This document shows, piece after piece, positions 55,205 to 64,000 of a DNA stretch of 64,000 nt (its first letter is position 1; each line of letters opens with the position of its first letter). Made by a program: the position numbers and the translations under genes. Origin of the DNA: Plantago major. Lineage: Eukaryota > Streptophyta > Magnoliopsida > Lamiales > Plantaginaceae. The notes under the pieces were generated by a model. The model was not told the origin of the DNA, made no database searches, and was given only the letters and a program-made list of their open reading frames with translations. The stretch spans positions 82,550,877 to 82,614,876 of the forward strand of contig CM048840.1 of NCBI GenBank assembly GCA_026545765.1, read 5' to 3'.

Positions 55205-56120
55205 TTAGGTGTATCTATGAATTATTATTCAAATATCGATATATATAAAATGTAATTACATTATTACAAATATATATAAGACCAAATGTGCGACTCCTAT
55301 AAAATGTATCTATGAAGTAGTAATATTTTTTGTTCAGGCAGATTGGATTTTTTGTTTGATTCTCTTCTGTCACGCTTTGCCTTTTATATTTGGCACCATT
55401 ATGAACTTCATCCCATAATAACAATGGCCATTGATTTCAGAATCTGGTACATTTTCAGTGTGGTAATCAAGGAAGCTAAGACTAAGAAACTGACTATTGT
55501 GCTATTTTCTGATGGCTGTGATGGACAAGCTTTTACACCCAAGCCATAAAACTAACCACGGATCGATGTTTCTTCGATTTCTTCATTGGTCGGATTCAAG
55601 GTGTTCCCCGGACAATGCTTTCCGGGGCACAAGATCGAAGCTGTATAACTTAGCTCGTCATAATTCATCTTGATTCGTACGGAACATATTTTAACCGAAC
55701 AATATGACATTTATTCGATTTACAAGAAACGTGTGTAGGTGTAAGTTGATCATATTGGTTAGCTTGTGGTTTTATTGCAAACTCAATTCAGGTACTATAT
55801 ATTGGATGGTCAAACTCATGGTGTTCTAGTTATAAAATTTTATTGTTGTGATTGTTATATGTCTGAGATGATAGATGTTATATGATATTTGTGCACCACA
55901 TTGAACCATGCATTTATGAGTTAGAGTTTAAAAGCATGCATTTACAAGATGTTAAAGGTTTAAAGTAAAAGTAAGTTTTAACGTTATAGAAAATTAAAGG
56001 TGCTCGTAAGTAAATATTCTGGTATTTGTGGCACATATATTAGTTCGTGCTAAGCGGATAGGGAGTAGGGATACAAGGTCCTGAGGCCGTCAGATATTTA
56101 TTATTCAATGGATAGGGGCA
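55205..56120. other. 3' region of the SANT/Myb gene and intergenic DNA
   Basis: The first few hundred bases are probably 3' UTR. No other gene is visible. Confidence 0.45.
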
Positions 56121-56449
56121 CTAGGGCCAGCTCGAAAAAACTGAGGCCCGTGTGAAATTTTCAAAATAGACCCTAAGTAACAGTATATAGGAAAAAATAA
56201 AAAATTTCATAGTATATTATAGTAATAGAATTAATTTCGTAATAAACTAGCATACGGAATATATATCACTTCAAAAACGTAACACTTAAAAGTATTATTT
56301 AAAGCAAAATTATAATTACACTCCTTATGACATACTTTATTTCTCATACATTTAACACCCTATTAGTATCATTATATAAGAATTGGGGCCCTAAATATTT
56401 CGGGGCTCTATGCGGGTCAACATCCCGTATGGGTCCAGAGCCGGCCTTG
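56121..56449. mobile_element. Probable MITE with AGGGCCRGCTC ends
   Basis: The left end CTAGGGCCAGCTCGAAAAAA and right end GAGCCGGCCTTG are inverted. Matching inner blocks (TGAGGCCCGTG and CGGGGCTCTATGCGGG) face each other. These ends recur in plant genomes in elements of hAT type, but no clear target duplication remains. Confidence 0.45.
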
Positions 56450-57032
56450 AGAGGCATGAAAGTTACATGAGACCGGTAGATTTAGCCACCATGGCCTGTA
56501 TATGAAACTACAATGCCGAGTGAGCTCGTGATCAAGTAAATTTTCAAGTCATGTTTAAATTTAATTTTCGAGAAGTTCAAGAACAAGTTAAAATAAGAGT
56601 AAGTTAAGTTTTAAGTTGCATTGAATTATTTCAAGACTAACAGATTTAAAACACATGAAGATAGAATTTTAGGTCATGACACATGCACGGAGTTTGCTCA
56701 GCCAGTGGTCACGACTGACCTTACTAAAATATCAATTTTAGGTATAAAGCCGAGCTTTTGGAGTGGGGTGTTGTCAGCGGAGTGATCATTACTGGAATCA
56801 ATTTCTACCATTTTATGCTTCATGATTTCTACTTTATAATGTTGTAAGCATTTTACAAATTATAATTCCGTTGCATATTTCATTAGTGCAGGAATTGGTA
56901 TAAAGAATTGTCATGATAAGTGTTTTCACGCATGAGACGTCTAGTAACGTTATAAGTTTTCATAAGTCAAGTTCATCGAATTTACAAGCTCACGAACGCG
57001 TGTATCATATTTTCCTTAGCTCTCAATATAAC
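56450..57032. other. Intergenic stretch
   Basis: Nothing recognisable between the MITE and the Mutator-like element. Confidence 0.5.
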
Positions 57033-57619
57033 TTAGGAGAAATTACATACAGTACCCCTTAAATTGTGTTCAATAACAGATTTCCCCCCACTATTCAAAG
57101 AATAACAGTTTAGTCCAACATTTTGTACTGTGTAATTTCCCTAATTACGGATGGGTCCAAAAGTCAACACCTATGATGACATGGATCTGATTTTCGCTGA
57201 TGTGGACGCTAAAGTTTGAGTTATTCACCAAAATGCCATTCCAGATTTTGAATTTAGACTTTCTTTAATTAATTTTCCTAATTTCCATTTGTTTTCCCTT
57301 TATTTTTTTCTGTCTTTTAATTTGGCGCCAAGTAACAGTTGGACCCATCTGTAATTGAATATCTAAATTATAGGGACTTCACTGTGATTGATATGTTATA
57401 TATTTTGAGGTTGGTGTAGTTGATGCATGTGTTAGTCATGTGAGGATGGTACCGTAATTAACATAGGTATTTGGGGGATGTATTTTTTTAATTGATTTGA
57501 AAATTTGAATGGTAACTAGCCGTTAGTTACCGTTTTTTTTTTTGAATTTCCACACTACATAAACCTCATTTTTTACCCTTCTTCTTACTTCCTTCCAATC
57601 TATCCAATACTTCACTCAA

Positions 57620-58003
57620 ATGGCATCAAGCAATTCATTCACATTCTCTAGTACTAGGCAGTCTGATGTTGGGGAGGTTTGTAAACAGCATGATTGCAAC
57701 AGAAGGACAATCGTAACTCGTTCGACTTCTAAAAATAATCCAGGAAAGTATTATTACCGTTGCCCCGAACATGGTTGGTTCGGTTGGTACACCCCAAGTG
57801 TGCAGCAACAGCAAGGCACCCCAAGTGTGCAGCAACAACAAGGTGCAAGAAACGGGAGCAATAAAAGGAATGAAGAAGGGAGAAATGCAAGTGATACCAA
57901 TGTCAACAATGAAAGGAATGAAGAAGTGAGAAATGCTAGTGATGCCGATGCCAATGTCAACATTGAAAGGAATGACAACACAGGAGGAATGTTGGATGAT
58001 TAG
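57620..58003 (+). CDS. Small GRF-type zinc-finger protein
   Basis: 127 residues in one exon. Residues about 21-55 contain C-K-Q-H, then RSTSKNNPGKYYYRCP, then a hydrophobic-aromatic end (GWFGWY). This is the GRF zinc finger (C-x2-H ... R-T-x-NPGR-x-F/Y-x-C), a nucleic-acid-binding fold. The C-terminal half is low complexity with two tandem repeats: TPSVQQQQG twice, and NERNEE-type units. Similar short GRF proteins are common in plant transposable elements. Here it lies convergent with a MuDR-type transposase, probably in the same element. The start has a fair context and the frame is intact. Role unknown. Confidence 0.65.
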   Translation: MASSNSFTFSSTRQSDVGEVCKQHDCNRRTIVTRSTSKNNPGKYYYRCPEHGWFGWYTPSVQQQQGTPSVQQQQGARNGSNKRNEEGRNASDTNVNNERNEEVRNASDADANVNIERNDNTGGMLDD

Positions 58004-59078
58004 TACATGGGGCTTAGGCAACTTATTTCACTAAACCTAGTGTTGTTGGCTTTGTACCTGTTTTGCTTGATTATGCAATGTATTTTCTCACTACAAAAAA
58101 AGCAGTTTATGGTGACAACTTGACAATGACGAAACCAGAATTTGTCACTGTAGGTTTCTTTCTAGTGACGAATTTCGCTGCCGTCACTATATTGTCAATC
58201 TCTAGTGACAACATATTATATTGTGGCTAAAGGATAGACTTCTAGTGACAAAATTCGTGTTTTGTCACTCATGTGTCACGCGCCAGTCCAAAATTTTGGC
58301 GCTAATTCTCTAGTGACAAATTTTATATGCTTTGGTGATAAATGCAAGGTCTGTCACATATTTATCTAGTGACGCATGTACATTTGTCACCGGAAAATAG
58401 TTGTCGTGACAAAAACATGTTTTTGTCACAGAGGTTTAACTTGTGACAAAATGTAACTTGTCACTATAAACATTTTAAGATAGATTTGCATTCGTCACAA
58501 ATGTTTGAATACATAGTTGCCATAGAGCCCAATTTGGTGATAAAGTTTGATTTTGTCACACTAACTTTGAGTAGGACTATGCATTGGTATTGTGTCGGGT
58601 CGGGCTTCATGAAGCCCGATTCTTCTCATGGGTTATGTAGGCTTAATTAGTGTGATCCTGATGAATTACATGAGTCTCTCAAAATCAGGTCGGGTACGTA
58701 CTTGGCCCGGCACGACGTCCTCTTTATTTTACAAAACATTTTTTTTAGGGCGAGTTCCTCACTTGGTGAGTGAAATTCGCATTTTACTATTTTTTTAGCA
58801 CTTTTTTGAAAATGTTTTTGTAATTTAATTTTTTATTTTGGTAGCCCACGCCTGACCAATGATATTTACGCTAGGTTCAAGCCCGACCCTGGTCATGTCG
58901 GACCTATAATTTTGAGGCCAGGTACTCCAGATAAAAAAAAACCGGGTCAGATGTGCCTATAATTTTATAATCTATTTTACTTAGGAAGCTATATGAATTA
59001 CAAATAATCACTAACATAATTTGCACAACAAAACTTAAAAATATAGATTTTGAAGTATATCTTTTGATTATAACAAAG

Positions 59079-59478
59079 AGTAAGTCACTAGAGAGACGGT
59101 CCCAACCTATGATGTCAAGAAAATTATCGATGTTATTAATCAAAGCATCTATATTCTCAACATTGATGTTTTATTTCATATACAATAAATATATTAATAG
59201 ACAATGTAGGTCTGTCTCTATATAAGTTATCTAGAGACGAGTAAGTCTCCTAAGAGACGGTCTCTAGATAATTTATCTAGAGACAGACTTATATCGTCAA
59301 GAAAATCATCGATGTTATTAATCAAAACACCTATGTTTTCAACATTGGTGTTTTTCATATTACAACAAGACTTATTTCGTCAATAACATAGTCATTTTGA
59401 TTAATAACATTGATGGTTTTATTTATAACATAGACCATCTCTATATAAATTATATAAACACCGTCTCTCATAAGAATT
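59079..59478. mobile_element. Two adjacent copies of the GAGACGGTCTCT MITE family (copies e and f)
   Basis: Copy e (about 59,079-59,238) lacks part of its middle. Copy f (59,239-59,478) is the most complete in the window, from AGTAAGTCTCCTAAGAGACG to ACCGTCTCTCATAAGAATT, including the self-complementary TCTAGATAATTTATCTAGAG. Again the two copies abut head to tail. Confidence 0.7.
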
Positions 59479-59579
59479 TGTGTATCTGTAAATAGGTGAG
59501 AGGGAAACTAATTTAGACTCCCGCCTTACTTAAGGGAATAAAGTTAAAAAAGATACCCTTTAAAATAATTAAAAAGTAC

Positions 59580-62130
59580 ATAAATATATAAAGCAGTCTG
59601 GGATGAAACCCTTACTCGGTTGTTTTACAGCGCCCCCTTTTACCTTCTCTCCTTCCGCTCCGTCAATCGGCCCCGCCATCGAACTTCAGCCACGTATACC
59701 AACGATTCGGCCAGGTTTGCCCCAATTTCCCTTAATCTACTATTTATGGTTCTCTAACCTGTTCGACTGTCTTAGTTTTTTAGAAGTATTATTGATTCTG
59801 TCCAACTCTTCGCAAATCGTAAGCTGGTAGTTCGCTTGCTGACCCATATGGTTCAACAAGATTTCTCAAAGACCATGTTCCTGCTTCACTCTATTCGCGT
59901 GATTTCAGGTTCAAATTCGTCGTCTGTTTACCTCGCTTTCAGTTTTTAATGTTGCCCTCATTGTGTTTGTTCTATTGTCCTACTAAGGCTTTTCTATTTT
60001 AGTTGCTTTTGTGTGATCAAATGGTTATTGCAAGTCAATCAAGATTGTTGCCTAAGAATATGTTATGTTGTTTAGAATGTCATAATTTCTTTTGCCAGCT
60101 CTCGATTTAGATTATGTTGTATTGAATAAGTTAATAATGTTGTCTATTGGTTTATAAGTTGAATTGTTGTCCTTTTCTTGAAGAAAAACATTGCATTTTG
60201 GATTTAGATTGCTTGCGTTCTTACGAGATTTGTTGTGTATTACTGCAGGATACTTAGTCCTAAAGTCATGCACTGATAAGGAGAAACTGTGAGGGTAATT
60301 AACCTGGAAGAAGAAACACTGGAGGAAGAATAAGGAATATTTGGATTGTTTATGTTATACTTTAGCTACAGTAAAAACATGTAAGTTTGAGTCAAGTTGG
60401 TGTGTTATAGTTTAGTATAACTTAGTTATTAAATCCATTTGAACTTTGAATTGTCCATGCTTCAACAACCAATTAGTAGACTTAGCAGAAAGTGAATAGG
60501 TTCATATATTGTTGTTTTGGACTGGTGGTACTCAAATGCTAAAAATTAAAAACGTGTGAGTATAGACATGTTGGGACTGAAGTGCTAAAAATTAAAACGT
60601 TGTAAGCCTCGTATATGCAACATAAATTATCTGTGTTTATTTGTATGGTACACACGTTGAAACACCTTTTACTTTATTTACCTAAGTATCTATTCATCTT
60701 ATAGGTACACAGGTAAGGATAGAAGTTGGATTAATTAGAAAAAAAAAATCTCAGCTCATATGTTAAGAGTGTCAAGTCGTTCATGAACTTTGGAAACCCA
60801 AAAAACACAAGGATTATTAAATGTTTTTTTTTTTTTTAGAATCAAGTGTTGGAAAGGTTGTTCGTGGTGTTAGAAGATCTCTAGCATTGGATAAACATGT
60901 CGAGCGGGTAATTCTAACATAGAGTAGTCATATGAGACTAAAATGTTTTCCTTTTCTAGTAGGAGCTCTGACAAGCCTTTCTACTTTATTTTTTATAGTT
61001 TGGGAAGATAAAACTTACTTTCAACATGGGAAAATAGAGCTAAAGAAGCACACTGATCCACAGAAACAAGAGTCCACGGTCGGAGGTGACACTTGAGAGA
61101 TGGTTATCTGTTTGTGATTGGCTTGAGAGTGAAAATTTTAAGGTACTTGTATTTTTCCCTTGTGGTCATGGAATGTTAAGAGTATTGTTTTGGAATTTGA
61201 AATAGGAAAAAGAGAAAAATGATAGTAAGTTTGAAATAGGAAAAAGAGAAAAATGATAGCAAGTTTGGAACTCTGCAAAGCCAGATTTAACTAATGAACA
61301 AAATTATCTCAGGGAATAAGGTACGCCGTCAAGCTTTTCTTGGTAGGATGATATTCTGCTATAATGTTTGGGTATTGATTGTATACTTACACTGTGGTTG
61401 AGAATTCCGATTTTTGTTACGATTATCATATTATTATTGGTGGTGATGATTTGTTGAACTCTTGGGGTTTGAGTCGTGAATTAACTTATTATGGCCTCTG
61501 TTGATACATTCATAAACTGGTTGGGGGAAAGTATATATACTGTTATTATGGGGTGTTTATGCAAGTGATTTTGGGTATTAAGTATGCCTATGATATATGG
61601 CTTGTTTTGGGTTAATTGATGAAAGAATAGTTGAAAGCGATAGTTAATGGTTTTATTACTAATGGTAGTTAATAGTTTTATCTGCTGATGGTTCTATCTA
61701 CATTGTATTTCTGGTAAAAATAAAGATGGGTTGATATGAATTCTCTGAGATTTCTATATAATATTTCTAGATCTGGTGTCTTTAGCGTTGATGAAGATTG
61801 ATAAATTATATAAACTTATCTTATTATTTTCTTTAATTTTGCAGATTCTGCACTTACATCTCTCTTGGAGAAAGAAGATGATGGTTCATTTGAAATTCTG
61901 GAAGAATTAACTTTTTGAGGGCTAGTTACATTCTTTGGTCAATATACCATTATTTCCAACTTTTGGTTAGATTTGGATTGGAATTTTGGTATTATAGTTT
62001 GTCTGATTTAGCTTCTTTTTTTACCTGTTGTTACATTGACAGGATTGGAAATAATTTATTTCAATATTGGTTTCGTTTACGGTTTGATCTTTTGTTCATA
62101 TTATATATAGTTTATGGTTTGACATGACGA
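59580..62130 (+). other. Gene-like interior of the CACTA element, unidentified
   Basis: A TATA-like ATAAATATATAAAG at about 59,581-59,594 precedes an ATG at 59603 whose frame begins MKPLLGCFTAPPFTFSPS and meets a possible donor (CCAG then GTTTGC) near 59,715. Further exon-like pieces can be imagined (for example near 59,840-59,910), but no continuous protein emerges and I recognise no family. It may be a captured gene fragment or a non-coding transcript. Confidence 0.3.
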
Positions 62131-63050
62131 TATTCCTTGTCAAGACACCTTATTATCGATCCATGACAAGATAGTCTGTCACTGTTATGTGCAACAAAAC
62201 TTAAAACCAACGACAAAATCTTTTGTCACTATCAAATGCATTTTCTGTGACAAAATATTTTGTCACTAGAGCAATGATCCGGAAAGGATTGTGGTGACGA
62301 AAACACAATTCTGGTGACAAATATTGTTTTCTTTAATGACAGAAACTTAGTCACATGAAGTCTTTATAGTGACATCTAGGTTTGTCAGGAGAGATGGCCC
62401 CGACAAACCTTTTGGTGACAAACTAAATAATTTGGTGACAACATTTTCACATCCTGTGACAAAAAAACTGTCACTGGTACTAGCTTTATGGTGACGAATT
62501 TCACCGTCGTCACGAACTACAGTGATGAAAAATGTTGTCACAAGCTGATGTGACAACACCTCAACTTCGTCACCATATATTTACAGTGACGGGCTTTCAG
62601 TGACGATGCCTGTGACGAAAATGTTCATCACTAAAACTTGACGGTGACGCTTTTTCTCTATTCAGTGACAAATTTTTCGTCACAAAAAACCAATTTTTTG
62701 TAGTGTCTAGATTATTAGTACAACAAAATATGTATGTAGAAGCTGTAGAATGTATGCAAAGATTTTCCCTAAATAATGAAGATTGCATTACATTCATCCA
62801 TGAAGGTTAAAGTTCCACAAAAAACCATCAAGCTAATATAATAGACACACAAAACAAATCCAGCAAAGCAAAGGTAATAGATTCCAGGTTCTACCAACAA
62901 ACTGATGTCCACCCATTCAAGTAACACATCCACCAAAAGTAATATCCATCAAGTGCACTATCAAAGCAAAATCCCCTACCATTAGCAAGTGCACTATCTG
63001 GTAAAACAGGTTCACAAAAAAAAATAGAAATGACAAGTTCAGCACAATTT

Positions 63051-64000
63051 TTAGTAGTCATAATCAGGAGGTGTCATGAATTGATTGGATGATCCTTCTT
63101 CATTTGCAGTAGTCCTGCTTCTCTGATTTGTTCTTCTTCTTTGAGTAGTCCTTGTGCTTGTTCCCTAAATGTTATAAACCACCAAGTTCTATTAGCACTA
63201 ACACCATAAAGTCTTCAATACAGAGATAAAAAATAGAAGGCATAAACCTGAGCATTACTTGTTGATCCTCCTGCAACATTGCTTGTTGATCCTCCTGCAG
63301 CTGGAGCACTACCACCCTATTGGATGACAAGTAACTTATAAGAAAATAAACACAAAATGAACTATACATCAATAGACTAAAAATGCAGTAAATATCATAC
63401 TTGAAGAGAACATTTTCTTTTTGTATGCCCTGTTTGACCACACATGCTACACTTGAAAACAGATCTCTTGGAATTGTTAGGTTTATCTGGCTCTGAAGGA
63501 TGTCTTATCCTCAGAAGTTGAGGTCTACCTGCCTTCCTTCTAACATGAGGAGGAAAGCACTCATCATCTGGCAAATCATCAGGCCAGAACTGTGATTGAG
63601 ATATGGGGTGGAGCTCAATATCATATGCCATTACATATGTAGCTTTTGTATGATTGAAAGATAGATATGATATGGGATCCTCTCTTCTATGATTAATGGC
63701 CAACCAAGCATGTCTACAGTATCCCACTGATATCCCACCTCTTACAATCACAACTTCTTGTCTCCAGGTTGACAATGAACTTGAAACTCAAATCCTCCAC
63801 CTCATAAAACATACCTGATTCTGTGACCATCCTACAGTTCCTTGAGCCACTGCTTATATCATTCATCTTCTTCAATGTTCTAGGCATAACAACAGACACA
63901 CAATTCTCTCCACGCTTCTTTTTTACCTGCACCCTTTTCATGATTTGTTGTCTCAAGCCCTCCAAAATACTGTAACTGGAGAATGCTCTAATAAGGTCTA
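63051..64000 (-). pseudogene. MuDR-type transposase, C-terminal part (SWIM and zinc knuckle), frameshifted
   Basis: Three exons on the minus strand: window edge to 63401, 63316-63248 (69 bp) and 63164-63051 with the stop. The first contains the end of the transposase core (F-S-S-Y-S, then LRQQIMKRVQVKKK). A SWIM zinc finger follows (CDCKRWDISGI ... CRHAWLAI), then a CCHC knuckle C-S-M-C-x4-H-x4-C. The SWIM finger is broken: the frame stops right after the first Cys pair and half-motif (63714), and the C-R-H half continues in another frame from about 63,775. The middle exon encodes a doubled AGGSTSN unit. Catalytic DDE residues are beyond the window. The break means this copy cannot make a normal transposase. 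Confidence 0.8.

Larger units (their letters stand above)
58089..62705. mobile_element. CACTA element (non-autonomous, 4.6 kb) inside the Mutator-like element
   Basis: Ends CACTACAAAAAAAGC and CCAATTTTTTGTAGTG, with a perfect TCT target duplication (58086-58088, 62706-62708). Inside both ends are dense copies of GTGACAAA and its complement (about 58,110-58,570 and 62,130-62,700), the subterminal repeats. No transposase is seen. The interior holds a possible captured or non-coding transcribed region starting near 59,595, and two MITEs at 59,079-59,478. Confidence 0.88.
57033..64000 (-). mobile_element. Mutator-like element with transposase and GRF ORF, split by a CACTA element, truncated by the window
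   Basis: The left end is placed near 57,033, where AGAAATTACATACAGTACCCC begins a long non-coding block typical of Mutator-like inverted ends. The right end lies beyond the window, so neither the inverted repeat nor the target duplication can be confirmed. Contents: a GRF zinc-finger ORF on + (57,620-58,003), a CACTA insertion (58,089-62,705) and the 3' half of a MuDR-type transposase on - (63,051-64,000). The two genes converge. Confidence 0.55.

Overview
The window is plant nuclear DNA, almost certainly from a eudicot. Its host genes are plant genes with short GT-AG introns: GEX1, a DYW-class PPR protein, a UPF0114 membrane protein, and a SANT/Myb protein related to plant CHR4. They sit in AT-rich DNA crowded with plant transposon families (Tat-, Athila- and copia-type LTR elements, CACTA, Mutator-like, hAT, Stowaway, Tourist) and an integrated pararetrovirus. 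I cannot name the species from the sequence.

Layout. 1-7,482: the 3' part of a Ty3/gypsy element of Tat type. It has the last codons of pol on the + strand, two gene-like units on the opposite strand (each with its own TATA box), a polypurine tract and the 3' LTR. 6,343-11,694: a 2.68-kb tandem duplication that copied this LTR together with a neighbouring Mutator-like element. 12,696-22,676: a three-level nest, in which a CACTA element holds a Mutator-like element, which holds a caulimovirid-type pararetrovirus (14,226-21,953, minus strand, disrupted).

24,695-38,174 is the main host-gene island: GEX1 (+, six coding exons), a CREF3-like PPR-DYW editing factor (-, single exon, convergent with GEX1) and a UPF0114 protein (+, five exons). 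A CACTA-like element with inverted arms (32,339-34,907) and a Tourist MITE separate the last two. 38,957-50,021: a copia-type element with both LTRs and a perfect 5-bp target duplication. It encodes only a frameshifted gag, carries a run of short hairpins, and is interrupted by an Athila-like element that itself holds an hAT element and a Mutator-like element. 51,719-55,204: a five-exon gene for a stand-alone SANT/Myb protein. From about 57,033 to the window end: a Mutator-like element with a GRF zinc-finger ORF on + and a frameshifted SWIM/zinc-knuckle transposase on -, split by a 4.6-kb CACTA element with perfect 3-bp target duplications.

The host genes do not form a pathway: GEX1 acts in nuclear fusion during fertilisation, the CREF3-like protein in organelle RNA editing, UPF0114 probably in a plastid membrane, and the SANT/Myb protein presumably on chromatin. 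Most of the remaining sequence records layered transposition. A palindromic MITE family occurs six times, including next to the CREF3-like start codon and just downstream of GEX1. Exon boundaries were read by eye from splice consensus, frame and family knowledge. No alignment or database search was run.
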